64,000 nt of DNA from Symsagittifera roscoffensis (GCF_963678635.1 NC_087062.1:80890751-80954750), one strand, 5' to 3'. Numbered from the stretch's first letter, positions 36,901 to 42,427 are shown. Program-made: numbers and translations. Notes: a model not told the origin generated them from the sequence alone.

Positions 36901-37982
36901 GTATCACTTTTTCGAAGACTGCAGGCAAAAGTGTAGAGCAAAAAGAGACCAGCTGAGTATGCAGGCAGACAAATGTATGTGCAGTGTTTCAGAAGCAAGC
37001 GCCGATCTAGGATTTTTTTCGAGAGGGCGGATTTTTGAAAAAAAAAAGAATTTTTTGTCGACCTTTTCTAGATCGCACAAATTGATTTTCCGAGCTCTCC
37101 TAAAGCATTAAAAAGACTGTTTTGGTTAAAGTTTCTGCTCTGCAGGCAAAAACTTGGGAAAACAGGCCATAAGACTTCTTAAAGCACCTTTTGCAAAACT
37201 CAGATAAAAAAAATTGCGTTTTTCCGGCGCGCGCTCCCACAAAATTAATATATATTGGCGCCTTTAGCAAAACTTTGGGATCCGTCGTCATAAATAGATA
37301 TCTCAAAATAGTACAAAGGGGAACCCTATGGGTAGGCAGGGGGTTGAAGCCTTGAAAGGAGAACGTTCGCCCCCACCCCCACCTCCTCCCCCTCCCCCTT
37401 TATGGGGATCAATAGTTAACAAATTAAGCCACTAAAAAATCTGAAAATTGAAATTAGAAGTCAATCACGAGTTTTGTGACCTCTACATTTGCTATTCGAT
37501 AATGGAATTTAACTTTAAACAATCGAAAGCAAACCCCCCAAAAAATCAACTTTTTGCTGTTTCGACCTTTTTTCTGCTGAAAACGTTAAAAGCCAATACA
37601 TTTGGAAGAGTCAATGAACGCAAATAAACAAAAAAATACTTCAAAATCTCAACTACGAATTTCAAAGAACAAAATAAGAAAAATAAAAAATGTTTTGAAA
37701 ACAAAATGCTTTTGAAATGTCGATATCCATCTCATTCGACAACACTCTATAGGTCCATGAACTTCCTTCTGAAGATAAAATATATTCTGATACATATGCT
37801 TCCCACTCACTTTGATGGCTAGTGCGTATTGGTCGAGGTTGATTGTGTGGGAATTGGGCCGGAGAGGGCTTCAATTTAACCCAGTAGGGGTCGAAACCCG
37901 AATAGTAGCTAGGGTCTGTATCGCAACGCATTGCACACGCCACTCCGATTCCACTGGCTGGTACATTGTACGCTACTGGCAT
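755..37982 (-). CDS. LOXHD1: LOXHD1-like multi-PLAT protein gene, 26 coding exons, 3' end outside window
   Basis: Reading the minus strand, 26 exons from 37982 down to 755 join with compatible phase at every junction and give 1720 codons without a stop. The product has about 200 N-terminal residues, then ten complete PLAT (lipoxygenase homology) domains and the first part of an eleventh. Nearly every repeat shows the PLAT signature: a Y-x-V-x-V-x-T-G strand, a G-T-(S/D)-A-N-V turn, a G-H-D-N-S-G...G-W-(F/Y)-L segment and a C-x-R/K-W-L-x-x-D-E-D-D end. In animals LOXHD1 is the protein built only from tandem PLAT domains (15 in human); it is a hair-cell protein of vertebrate stereocilia, and PLAT domains bind lipids or membrane proteins. 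The function in this organism is inferred. The stop codon and remaining repeats should lie left of position 1. A PLAC8-family gene is nested in one intron on the other strand. No signal peptide or membrane segment was seen. Confidence 0.9.
1053..1310 (-). pseudogene. Fragment of a non-LTR retrotransposon reverse transcriptase
   Basis: An 85-codon open frame inside the intron between exons 25 and 26 contains [14 protein letters not shown], the Y-A-D-D catalytic core of LINE-type reverse transcriptases (Y-A-D-D codons about 1134-1145), followed by T-D-N-L. The rest of the enzyme is absent, so it is a dead remnant. The family (jockey or CR1-like) cannot be told from this piece. Confidence 0.55.
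1900..2560. repeat. Repeat patchwork in intron (SINE-like, hairpin and AT-rich pieces)
   Basis: Contains a copy of the GAGGCGAAGC hairpin repeat (about 1905), a minus-strand tRNA-like segment (about 2005-2090) with a T-G-G-T-T-A-G-type A box and a GATTCGATC-type B box in complement, and several copies of an 'ACTAGCCACAAATAAAGCAG' motif shared with other introns. No gene. Confidence 0.45.
2570..2960. repeat. Dispersed AT-rich repeat, copy 1
   Basis: About 390 bp nearly the same as 10410-10790 and related to 7090-7420, 14290-14570, 37430-37640, 39240-39500 and 41290-41690. All share a GGATCAAT stretch, a GAAGTCGATCAC-type stretch with TGACCT, and a run ending ...ACTACGTTCATTA. No coding capacity; possibly a non-autonomous mobile element. 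Confidence 0.6.
3183..3367 (-). CDS. LOXHD1: LOXHD1-like exon 25, end of PLAT 10
   Basis: Encodes [17 protein letters not shown] and [13 protein letters not shown]. Two longer overlapping open frames here are false; only this one carries PLAT motifs. Acceptor TTCAAG, donor GTTAGT, phases 2 to 1. Confidence 0.9.
3434..3640. repeat. Two copies of the short GCGAAGC/GCTTCGC hairpin repeat
   Basis: At 3434-3477 and 3592-3640 the sequence reads GAGGC(A)AAGC...GCGCTTCGCAA followed by ACTTGCGA/GAACACGAC. The GCGAAGC and GCTTCGC arms can pair. At least a dozen related copies occur in the window. Confidence 0.6.
3838..3953 (+). repeat. SINE body fragment
   Basis: About 115 bp containing the palindrome GAGCTGTACAGCTC and ending GTGGATAAATGATCTTAAT. 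The same body occurs at 13467-13577, where a tRNA-like head precedes it. Headless here. Confidence 0.55.
4525..4736 (-). CDS. LOXHD1: LOXHD1-like exon 24, start of PLAT 10
   Basis: Encodes [20 protein letters not shown] and the strands down to Y-L-E-A-I. The acceptor AATACAG has a weak pyrimidine tract but is the only one in phase. Donor GTGAGT, phases 0 to 2. Confidence 0.9.
4863..4917 (-). CDS. LOXHD1: LOXHD1-like exon 23, end of PLAT 9 (55-bp microexon)
   Basis: A 55-base exon encoding [18 protein letters not shown], the Trp-Leu end of PLAT 9. It is too short to stand out as an open frame but has an ATGTAG acceptor, a GTGAGT donor and phases 2 to 0 that join exons 22 and 24. Confidence 0.85.
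5146..5443 (-). CDS. LOXHD1: LOXHD1-like exon 22, most of PLAT 9 (divergent)
   Basis: Begins S-L-Q then [17 protein letters not shown]. The G-T-S-A-N turn is A-S-A-K-A and the H-D-N region reads [19 protein letters not shown], so the conserved His-Asp is gone. The acceptor GTTTTAG is preferred to a later CTGCAG because only it keeps the phase from exon 21. Donor GTAAAA, phases 1 to 2. Confidence 0.85.
5679..6045 (-). CDS. LOXHD1: LOXHD1-like exon 21, end of PLAT 8 with Ser-rich insertion
   Basis: Continues PLAT 8 with I-T-V-T-R-P-P, then a disordered insertion of about 70 residues rich in Ser, Arg, Lys and Glu, then the PLAT end [14 protein letters not shown]. The insertion contains R-x-x-S type patterns that could be phosphorylated (inference). 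Acceptor GTTTAG, donor GTGAGT, phases 0 to 1. Confidence 0.85.
6655..6780 (-). CDS. LOXHD1: LOXHD1-like exon 20, middle of PLAT 8
   Basis: A 42-codon exon, phase 0 at both ends, encoding [14 protein letters not shown], a charged loop and L-S-W-H-I-E-K. The canonical G-H-D-N-S-G element is replaced by W-L-D-E-D. Acceptor GTTTAG, donor GTCAGT. Confidence 0.83.
7090..7420. repeat. Dispersed AT-rich repeat, divergent copy
   Basis: Shares the 'GAGAAAACTGGACCAATAAG' type segment and the following GAAGTCG block with the copy at 2570-2960. It lies in the intron between exons 19 and 20; the rest of that intron (6781-7797) shows nothing else I recognise. Confidence 0.45.
7798..7967 (-). CDS. LOXHD1: LOXHD1-like exon 19, start of PLAT 8
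   Basis: Encodes [20 protein letters not shown]. The turn normally G-T-S-A-N is G-T-E-C-S here. Acceptor GTTCAG, donor GTTAGC, phases 1 to 0. Confidence 0.88.
8300..8400. repeat. Copy of a 'TTTAATATGATATATCACTC' repeat
   Basis: This segment, followed by a CCGATTTTT/TGTGGTACC stretch, recurs near 15885, 17715, 24710 and, in reverse orientation, 45020-45060. It lies in the intron 7968-8733, which has no other recognisable content. Confidence 0.45.
8734..8926 (-). CDS. LOXHD1: LOXHD1-like exon 18, end of PLAT 7
   Basis: Encodes [19 protein letters not shown] and [15 protein letters not shown]. The usual H-D-N is H-D-E. Acceptor CTACAG, donor GTCAGT, phases 0 to 1. Confidence 0.9.
9300..10010. 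repeat. Degenerate tandem repeat block in intron
   Basis: Successive blocks of about 150-180 bp share a TTTCGATTGAA...CTTAA...GATTT start, a gap of GAAAAC and an AAAAACGGTCAAA stretch. Related blocks occur at 11340-12400 and 36420-36900. Probably old satellite DNA. Confidence 0.45.
10258..10332 (-). repeat. tRNA-like SINE head
   Basis: The complement reads as a tRNA-derived Pol III promoter: A box TGGCCTACAGG and B box GTTCGAATCC, about the right distance apart. A diverged relative is at 24007-24088. No cloverleaf acceptor stem is convincing, so this is called SINE-like rather than a tRNA gene. Confidence 0.5.
10410..10790. repeat. Dispersed AT-rich repeat, copy 2
   Basis: Closely matches 2570-2960 in the same orientation over nearly its whole length, including the GAAGTCGATCACG block and the ...AAAAATCAGCAAGAC end. 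Confidence 0.6.
11203..11275 (-). repeat. tRNA-like SINE head
   Basis: The complement carries A box TGGCGCAGATGC and B box GGTTTGATTCC in a tRNA-like spacing. A related, more worn copy lies at about 39976-40045. Confidence 0.45.
11340..12420. repeat. Degenerate tandem repeat block in intron
   Basis: Five or six blocks of about 175 bp share CGATTAAACCCTTAAC-type starts, AGATTTGGCAGAG and AAAAACGGTCAA stretches. Same family as 9300-10010. No coding frame. Confidence 0.45.
12754..13024 (-). CDS. LOXHD1: LOXHD1-like exon 17, end of PLAT 6 and start of PLAT 7
   Basis: Starts [10 protein letters not shown], completing PLAT 6 (the Arg before it is split across the junction), then begins PLAT 7 with [20 protein letters not shown]. 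Acceptor AATCAG, donor GTACTT, phases 2 to 0. Confidence 0.88.
13341..13577 (+). repeat. Composite SINE with tRNA-like head and body
   Basis: The head has A box TGGTGAAGTGG (13345-13355) and B box ATGTTCGAGGCC (about 13387-13398). An A/T stretch then leads into the same roughly 110-bp body seen at 3838-3953 with GAGCTGTACAGCTC. Head plus body define a full SINE unit, lying between exons 16 and 17. Confidence 0.6.
13733..13911 (-). CDS. LOXHD1: LOXHD1-like exon 16, middle of PLAT 6
   Basis: Encodes [19 protein letters not shown], then a Ser and Pro-rich loop ending in F-P-C-H-R. The longest open frame here is a different, false one; phase and homology select this one. Acceptor GCATAG, donor GTCAGT, phases 0 to 2. 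The intron upstream of it (13912-18258) carries the 1.84-kb tandem duplication. Confidence 0.88.
14290..14570. repeat. Dispersed AT-rich repeat, copy partly inside duplicated unit
   Basis: Related to 2570-2960. Its right part, from 14431, lies inside the 1.84-kb tandem duplication and so is present again from 16269. Confidence 0.45.
14431..16268. repeat. 1.84-kb tandem duplication, unit 1
   Basis: Unit 1 of a direct tandem repeat inside the intron 13912-18258. It starts AGAAGTCGATCAC and ends in a TATC-rich microsatellite (about 16228-16268). It matches unit 2 almost base for base, with differences mainly in homopolymer lengths and a few substitutions. It includes a hairpin-repeat copy (about 15351) and no gene. 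Confidence 0.85.
16269..18104. repeat. 1.84-kb tandem duplication, unit 2
   Basis: Second unit, 1836 bp against 1838, directly adjoining the first at the TATC microsatellite and ending in a second copy of it. The near identity implies a recent event or an assembly duplication. Confidence 0.85.
18259..18413 (-). CDS. LOXHD1: LOXHD1-like exon 15, start of PLAT 6
   Basis: Encodes [20 protein letters not shown] and the following strands up to K-F-E-S-G-S. Acceptor TTCAAG, donor GTAAGT, phases 1 to 0. Confidence 0.9.
18559..18700 (-). CDS. LOXHD1: LOXHD1-like exon 14, end of PLAT 5
   Basis: Encodes [10 protein letters not shown], then [17 protein letters not shown], then a Pro-rich linker. Acceptor TTGTAG, donor GTAAGT, phases 0 to 1. 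Confidence 0.88.
19070..19338 (-). CDS. LOXHD1: LOXHD1-like exon 13, most of PLAT 5, GC donor
   Basis: Encodes [20 protein letters not shown] and [18 protein letters not shown]. The open frame runs on into the intron, but the next exon continues the PLAT fold exactly after G-W-L-L-E-K. The donor there is AAG|GCATGT, a GC-AG intron; no GT gives the right phase. Phases 1 to 0. Confidence 0.88.
19339..20772. other. Intron between LOXHD1-like exons 12 and 13
   Basis: AT-rich, with a hairpin-repeat copy (19891-19930), a worn minus-strand tRNA-like segment (about 20000-20060) and a diverged SINE-body fragment (about 20610-20690). No gene seen. Confidence 0.45.
20773..21049 (-). CDS. LOXHD1: LOXHD1-like exon 12, end of PLAT 4
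   Basis: Encodes [19 protein letters not shown] and [13 protein letters not shown], the second half of PLAT 4, then a basic linker. Acceptor ATGTAG, donor GTTAGT, phases 0 to 1. Confidence 0.9.
21323..21465 (-). CDS. LOXHD1: LOXHD1-like exon 11, start of PLAT 4
   Basis: First strands of PLAT 4 ([20 protein letters not shown]). Acceptor TTTTAG, donor GTACAG, phases 1 to 0. Confidence 0.88.
21799..21990. repeat. Hairpin repeat plus 'GACTTGGTTGGAAAAAAGAG' repeat
   Basis: The GAGGCCAAGTTGCACTTCGC hairpin-like copy is followed by a segment shared with 15790-15850, 17640-17690 and 41040-41090 that ends CATAAGCTTTGCTTGTG, itself a small hairpin. It lies in the intron 21466-22191. Confidence 0.5.
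22192..22436 (-). CDS. LOXHD1: LOXHD1-like exon 10, end of PLAT 3
   Basis: Encodes [20 protein letters not shown] and [13 protein letters not shown], the second half of PLAT 3, then a short linker. Acceptor ATTAAG, donor GTATGG, phases 2 to 1. Confidence 0.9.
22610..22775. mobile_element. Small inverted-repeat element (MITE-like), 166 bp
   Basis: Bounded by perfect 14-bp inverted repeats: ATAGTTGGGTCCCT at 22610-22623 and AGGGACCCAACTAT at 22762-22775. The interior is AT-rich without an ORF. It lies in the intron between exons 9 and 10. I could not fix a target-site duplication with certainty. Confidence 0.6.
22873..23032 (-). CDS. LOXHD1: LOXHD1-like exon 9, start of PLAT 3
   Basis: First half of PLAT 3, [20 protein letters not shown]. 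The acceptor is a triple tandem CAG-GAG-CAG, three AGs spaced three bases apart, so the start may slide by one or two residues. Donor GTGAGC, phases 1 to 2. Confidence 0.88.
24007..24088 (-). repeat. tRNA-like SINE head
   Basis: In complement, A box TGGGCTATAGG and B box GGATTCGGGTCC, related to 10258-10332. Flanked by AT-rich sequence on both sides. Confidence 0.45.
25480..26790. repeat. Tandem array, about 155-bp unit, about eight copies
   Basis: Repeats of a unit with CTACAGGGTTGGGAATTTC, AAAAATTTTGAAAAAATCAC, CGTCATATCTCGAAAACTAC, GAATTGAGCAGTCATA and GGCAAGATTCGCAATC. The middle units (about 25950-26500) are the most alike; the outer ones are worn. One short ORF at 26259 is just the repeat read through. 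Confidence 0.75.
27000..27065 (-). repeat. tRNA-like SINE head
   Basis: In complement, A box GTGGCTGAGTGG followed by TTAGAGCG, and B box AGATTCGATTCCC. Worn relatives lie at about 3730-3790 and 2005-2085. This is the best preserved copy of that family. Confidence 0.55.
28254..28456 (-). CDS. LOXHD1: LOXHD1-like exon 8, end of PLAT 2, probable GC donor
   Basis: Second half of PLAT 2 with [17 protein letters not shown] and the Trp-Leu end. The acceptor is TTGTAG. No GT lies at the place the phase requires; the frame fits exon 9 only if the donor is CAG|GCTAGA, a GC-AG intron. The 3' boundary is therefore less certain than the rest. Confidence 0.75.
29367..29750 (+). CDS. PLAC8-family gene exon 1
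   Basis: 128 codons from the ATG, ending phase 0 at CAA|GTGAGC. Encodes the low-complexity N-terminus with an eight-Ala run (A-A-A-A-A-A-A-A) and Ser and Cys clusters. Much more GC-rich than its surroundings, which supports coding. Confidence 0.78.
29367..31592 (+). CDS. PLAC8-family cysteine-rich membrane protein, 4 coding exons, nested gene
   Basis: Exons 29367-29750, 30156-30262, 30819-30976 and 31285-31592 join in phase and encode 318 residues. The N-terminal half is low-complexity (Gln, Ser, His, an Ala run, Gly) and likely cytosolic. The C-terminal half shows the PLAC8 pattern: W-K-F-G-L-L-Q-F, a conserved P-C-L-A-E segment, hydrophobic stretches, then M-R-K-S-Y-G-I-Y, a Cys-rich [14 protein letters not shown] end. 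PLAC8-family members are small Cys-rich proteins of membranes, with roles that differ between lineages; the role here is unknown. The gene sits on the opposite strand within the LOXHD1-like intron 28457-31860. The start ATG at 29367 opens the longest in-frame exon; an upstream 5' UTR exon is possible. Confidence 0.8.
29990..30165 (+). repeat. 3' part of PLAC8-gene intron 1, duplicated in intron 3
   Basis: Matches about 31095-31294: both carry ACCTATGCCAAAATG, CAGTCTTGAACTAGATCCAG and CAGAACGTTATTACA, and both run through the acceptor into the first exon bases GCTCCAG|GAATCCT. Confidence 0.7.
30156..30262 (+). CDS. PLAC8-family gene exon 2
   Basis: Acceptor CTCCAG, then [18 protein letters not shown] and an acidic Gln/Asp-rich tail, ending phase 2 at CA|GTTAGT. 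Confidence 0.75.
30819..30976 (+). CDS. PLAC8-family gene exon 3
   Basis: Acceptor TTTCAG. Encodes [12 protein letters not shown], then P-C-L-A-E and the first hydrophobic stretch ([10 protein letters not shown]). Ends phase 1 at G|GTATTA. Confidence 0.8.
31095..31294 (+). repeat. 3' part of PLAC8-gene intron 3, duplicated from or to intron 1
   Basis: Partner of 29990-30165, with a short insertion of about 30 bp near 31230-31260. The homology includes the 3' splice site and seven exon bases. Confidence 0.7.
31285..31592 (+). CDS. PLAC8-family gene exon 4 with stop
   Basis: Acceptor CTCCAG. Encodes two hydrophobic segments and the Cys-rich PLAC8 end, with a TAG stop at 31590-31592. No AATAAA is obvious within the next 100 bases. 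Confidence 0.8.
31861..32062 (-). CDS. LOXHD1: LOXHD1-like exon 7, start of PLAT 2
   Basis: First half of PLAT 2, beginning [20 protein letters not shown]. Acceptor TTGTCAG, donor GTGAGT, phases 1 to 2. The upstream-to-downstream intron between this exon and exon 8 holds the nested PLAC8-family gene. Confidence 0.9.
33019..33093 (+). repeat. tRNA-like Pol III unit followed by a T-run
   Basis: Contains an A-box-like TAGCATGTGGC, a T-arm with B box GGGTTCGATTCCCG (the stem CGGG/CCCG pairs) and then a run of nine T, a Pol III terminator. The 3' acceptor CTGGGAC has no matching 5' strand, so it is a tRNA pseudogene or SINE head rather than a working tRNA. Confidence 0.5.
33181..33388 (-). CDS. 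LOXHD1: LOXHD1-like exon 6, end of PLAT 1
   Basis: Encodes [18 protein letters not shown] and FPCDKWLSL, the second half of PLAT 1. The usual H-D-N-S-G segment is replaced by a very acidic version. Acceptor TTGTAG; the donor is GTTTGA after AAACAG. Phase 0 start, phase 1 end. Confidence 0.85.
33717..33974 (-). CDS. LOXHD1: LOXHD1-like exon 5, middle of PLAT 1 with charged insertion
   Basis: Continues PLAT 1 with [18 protein letters not shown], then a highly charged insertion rich in Arg, Lys, Glu and Asp of roughly 40 residues, then returns to the fold with the F-T-I-K and G-E-L strands. Phase 0 at both ends (86 codons). The insertion sits between PLAT strands and is probably a disordered loop. 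Confidence 0.85.
34947..35106 (-). CDS. LOXHD1: LOXHD1-like exon 4, start of PLAT 1
   Basis: A basic and acidic linker with a run of five Arg leads into the first PLAT strand [19 protein letters not shown]. Acceptor CTGCAG, donor GTGAGT, ending phase 0 exactly within the conserved G-T-S-A-N turn, which exon 5 continues. Confidence 0.85.
35561..35702 (-). CDS. LOXHD1: LOXHD1-like exon 3
   Basis: Encodes [20 protein letters not shown] followed by an acidic stretch, the last conserved-looking part of the N-terminal region before the first PLAT domain. Acceptor TTCCAG, donor GTGAGT; starts in phase 1 and ends in phase 2. Confidence 0.8.
35919..36086 (-). CDS. LOXHD1: LOXHD1-like exon 2
   Basis: Gly, Arg and Ser-rich, probably disordered N-terminal segment, including a run of five Gly. 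The acceptor is TTGCAG and the donor GTTAAC. Starts in phase 1 and ends in phase 1, matching exons 1 and 3. No PLAT motif. Confidence 0.75.
36087..37810. other. Intron 1 of LOXHD1-like gene
   Basis: Holds worn blocks of the 9300-type tandem repeat (about 36420-36900), a C-rich stretch at about 37365-37400 and the AT-rich repeat copy at 37430-37640. No exon seen. Confidence 0.5.
37430..37640. repeat. Dispersed AT-rich repeat, near-identical to 39240-39500
   Basis: The two share over 200 bp in the same orientation, from AATAGTTAACAA through GAAGTCAATCACGAG to GGAAGAGTCAATGAACG, with few differences. This is the most recent pair in the family. Confidence 0.65.
37811..37982 (-). CDS. LOXHD1: LOXHD1-like exon 1 (initiator)
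   Basis: First coding exon. The ATG is the complement of 37980-37982 and the protein starts [10 protein letters not shown]. It holds 57 codons plus one base (phase 1) and ends at a strong GTGAGT donor. The residues are Pro-rich and contain no PLAT motif. The start was chosen because it is the first Met of the open frame and lies just below a TATA-like and CRE-like cluster; an upstream non-coding exon is possible. Confidence 0.75.
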
Positions 37983-38007
37983 TGTGCAATCTATGGGCGA
38001 GTAGGTA

Positions 38008-38049
38008 TGACGTCACACAGTCTTACAATACTCTGGAACCCTTATATCT
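38008..38049 (-). promoter_or_regulatory. Candidate LOXHD1-like promoter: TATA-like box and CRE
   Basis: Read on the minus strand, a TATA-like ATATAAGG (about 38042-38049) lies roughly 60 bp upstream of the ATG and a perfect palindromic CRE, TGACGTCA (38008-38015), lies about 26 bp upstream of it. The motifs are seen; use as a promoter is inferred. A TATA so close to the ATG would give a short leader. Confidence 0.35.
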
Positions 38050-41000
38050 GATGACACAATAGTATCAAAAATAAAACCCTGGTTTTGAATGCGATTAATT
38101 ATATGTTGATACAACAGAAGCAAGTGATGGGTAATTTTACGGCAGCCAAATCAATTAGCCAATTCGGAATCAATTCAAATGAAGATCTGTGGTATAGGAA
38201 TATAGAATGAAGGCTGATTGTTTTCTGTCTTCTACGAAAAAGTGGCGAAAACATGCAGATGAATGATTTGGGGCAAACATTTTTCGATTGGAGTACATTT
38301 ATATCTGAAACACCCACAGGATTATACTATCAAACTAACAGAACAAAACTAAAACAACCAGAGCAATGCAAAAGCAAAAAAAATGAATTGCTATTTTTTT
38401 TATTTGTTCTATCATGCCCATTAATCTTCACTGCGGCTTTATTATTGTGTCTCTACTCAAAAAACAGTGTCTTCACTAAAAAACGACTAAGCCAATCTTT
38501 AAAAAACTTCAACCAATAATTTCCATCAGCAATAAATTGCCAAAAAAACTAATCACATGATTTTGAGAAAAAAAGCTCGATAAGAAAAATGGGAGATAGA
38601 AATCAAGTTATAACTAATTAACCAGCAAAACATCGAAAAAATCTAGATATAAACCACTGGAAAAGCGGAGCTTCGTAACACTAACGACACTAAACAAAGC
38701 ATTGTCAGCTAGCAGACAGAAAATGAGGCTGAAGCCACTAAGTCAAATAATCTACAAAAAAATCATATAAAATTGTCTCGAATGATATTCAATTTGCGAA
38801 AAATTTGTCAAGCAACACAACCACTAAATGAGCATTAAAATCTTGTATCGAAGGGCACACATGTGAAATGCTACAGCAGATCGTGATCATAACAAAAGAG
38901 CCACCAAATGAGCACTTTTTTGCGAGTTCGGCGGACAAAAAAGTTGAGTCATACTAATACACTACACGATTCCGAGCTCACGTGTATTGAATACTGATGA
39001 GCATCAAACTTCAAACACTTGTTACTTGTAAATTACAAATGTTACGTGTGCTTCGACGAATTTTCAGACGTAATTGATTGAGTTCTACCTCAAAAACCAT
39101 CAGATTTTTTTATGTGGCAATCTATATCGCTTGCATTTTCTTTATCTTATGTTGAAGACACGTTTTAATTTCGGGCAACATCTTGCAAAGTAGATGACAT
39201 CGCTTGTGATACGAAGAAAATAAGGTAAAAATTTGAGAAAACTGGATCAATAGTTAACAATATTAAGCCACTGAAAAATCTGAAAATTGAAATTAGAAGT
39301 CAATCACGAGTTTTGTGACCTCTACATTTGCTATTCGATAATGGAATTTAACTTTAAACAATCGAAAGCAAACCCTAAAAAAAATCAACTTTTTGCCGTT
39401 TCGACTTTTTTTCGCTGAAAACGTTAAAAGCCAATATATTTGGAAGAGTCAATGAACGCAAATAAACAAAAAAATACTTCAAAATATTAACTACGAATTT
39501 CAAAGAACAAAATAAATGGCATTGAAGCTAGAAAAATTTTTGATTGACACTTTGCTGATAAATATTAACGCAATTTGAGAAATCTGGATCAATAGGTAAT
39601 TTTTTCAGCCAACTGGGAAATCTGAAAAATAAAATCCACATTTGAAACTAGAAATTGATCGGGTTTTTTTTCGCTCCATTTCCGCGTTCGTAATTGTAGA
39701 GCGTTATTTGCCGAACTGCCAGCAAATGGACATTAAATGAACTCGAAAAGAACGCAAACACCCAAGTGCATTCATAAATTCATTAATATGTATGATGCAC
39801 TGCATTTATTAAATATTTGTTTACTTTTCCCGGAAAAAAATCATAACGACCTATTTAAGAGTCTGAACTATGTTCATCGACTCTTTAAAAACATCACGAC
39901 CTATAAAAGTGTCTTCATTGCGTTCATTAACACTTGGTCGAAAAGAAGCTCTAAACAACAAAGAATTAGCTAATTACGGTAATCGAACCATTGACCTCCA
40001 GATTATGATGCATTCGCCGTCGTGACTGATCGAACTGTCCTAGCTGTCATAAATAAATTACACAATATCTTACAGTCAACGAGAACAGCCGATTACTGTG
40101 TATATAGCAAAGAATGTTCCGACCAAAGTCTCACCAAAAATGCAACTTTTTTTTAAATAAGTGTCGTTAATTTAGGCGGGGTGAAAAAAAAAACATGACT
40201 AGAAAAACGAAAAAAATCAGTTTGTTTGCAGTTTTTTGAATTTTCGATTCCAAAAAGGCGATTAAACACACGAGTTATAGGAGCAAAACTAAATTTTACA
40301 CAGACGAAGTTGCACTTCGCATTCACAAGCAAAAATATGACCGATAACGCTACTGAGAAAAACTGAATGAGTAAAATTTGAGCCTACAAAATTTTCAAGT
40401 GACGCAGACCAATTATGACGCATTAGCAGTACCAGTCAATTTGAAAACAAAAAGAAAATTACCAACTAACATGCCTCAATTGATAGAGCAGTCTATGGAG
40501 CAATAATGGCATAAAAATAAATTTAAAAAAATGAAAATTTAAATTTTAAATTGAACTTTTTTTTGTGAAAAGCATCCCCCCACACGCCATATTAAGTACA
40601 AAATGATTGATTTTGCTCCTAGGAACAAATCAATTATGGCAAACAAGGTTCCTTCAACCATTTTGAAACGATCTCTATGACGAATTAAATCTCCGCTTAC
40701 GCGTTAATAGCGCGAAATAGATCGCGCGTTTATTGTCCGAAATTGGCCATTTTAAAACCCCAATAGCTGTACGAAAACTGAGCACAAGTAAAATATTTCT
40801 TCAAATTTAAGCTCAGGAGAACAAAACTTTTGAATAATATAAAAATATCCCGTCAAAAAGGTCTAGTTAAAAAGTCGAAATTTGTCTGAAGAAAAAAACT
40901 ACCCCGAGCACAAATATTCCGTTACTTTCATTAAGAAAGTCGGAACAATAATAGTCTGCGTTAATATCCTTAGCATTGGCTGTACTTAATAGCTTGTTAT

Positions 41001-42427
41001 TGATCAAAATGAACACATTTTATCGCAACAAAATTTTCTATTTAGGTTGGAAAAAAAAGACAATTCATACTATAACAAGCATTGCTTGTTAAGCAATTAA
41101 ATTAAGCTATTGCAAGCTTTTAAGCCATCAAAATTAGCTATTGTAAGCCTGCTAGCTTACTTTCTCCGATGATTATTTGTGGCAGCTGATATTGCGTGGA
41201 AAACAAAAAAAAGCCAACTGACTGTTGGAAAAGAGTCATGAACGCAAAGAAACAGAAAAAAGCTTACTTTCTTTTGAAAAAATCTCAGCCTTCGAATTTC
41301 AAAGAAAAAAATAGATAGCAACAAACAACCTTGCATTTCTATAACAATATAAAATAGACAATTTTTTCATGAAGTTAACCCAATTTGAGAAAACCGGATT
41401 AATACGTAAAGATTTTCTTCCACTGGGAAATCTGATAATTAAATTCAACTTTCGAAACTAAAGTCAATCCTTTTGTCCTGACTTTTACACTTTTGCTGTT
41501 TGATATTGGAGTTTGACTTCTTTTCGGCAATGGAAATGCAGAGCTTGAAAAAAAATAACAAATCAAACCCCGAAAAATCAAAATTGAGCGTTATCAAATT
41601 TTTAAGACTTTTTACTGAAAAAAAAACAACAAAAAAATCACAACGACCTTTACAAGAGTCTTCACTACGTTCATTAATCCTTAAAAAACGAAAAAAAAAA
41701 ACAAACACTCACGAATTCAAAGTTTCTTCCCTTTTTTCAAATGGTCGGAACAATAGCAGGCTCTATAATACAACGGATAACAAATTTGGTACAAAATCGA
41801 TCTCCCATGAAACAGTAAAACTACTCTTAAGAAATACAGAAAATAATTATCGTCTCCACTGTGTAAACCGTCTCAAGAACTCGTGTTTGCTGTAAATTTG
41901 ATCAGACTAATTCCGCGTAAATTTCAGTTGAATCAAACGAATATATATCATAACCATTGAAAATTCAAAATCTTATTGAGATATGTTCTGTTCTAACTAT
42001 GCAAAAATTTTCATACGGTCAAATACTAATTAAAATTTCGAGAAATTAATTAGGAAATATAACAGCAACTCAATTCGGTTAAATCAACCAACATGAAAAT
42101 TGAGTTCCAAATTGGTTAACGAAAAACTTATTAATCGTGGCTTTAGACGATTATGTTAATGAAATAACAGCTTAGTAAACCACCAATTTGATTCTATAGT
42201 GCGTTTCCGCTTATTTGCGCTTGTAATCGCGTATATTTAGAATGACACAAACAACTGTGTGATTTAAAAGCAATTTGTTTTGCTTACCAGTTAAATTATA
42301 GAAACCTTAATCAAAGAAAAGATTTAACATGCGTCAGCTGTGTATGAGACACAAAACTACAATTTACACAGCCAATCTCATTGCATCTGTCGTGGGAAAA
42401 CTATGATCTCCGAAATGTATTGTTCTG
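38050..42427. other. Intergenic, repeat-rich, between the LOXHD1-like and fibrillarin genes
   Basis: No supported gene. Contains hairpin-repeat copies (about 38660, 40310), AT-rich repeat copies (39240-39500, 41290-41690), a tRNA-like remnant (39976-40045) and a copy of the GGTTGGAAAAAAAAGA segment (about 41045). A 79-codon-plus ORF at 38253-38519 has a hydrophobic stretch but no family resemblance. Confidence 0.5.

Noticed and set aside
38253-38519. 88-codon plus-strand ORF with a hydrophobic stretch, divergent from the LOXHD1-like start
   Set aside because: The hydrophobic stretch comes from T-rich sequence; no signal for a gene and no family. Could be revisited with RNA data.
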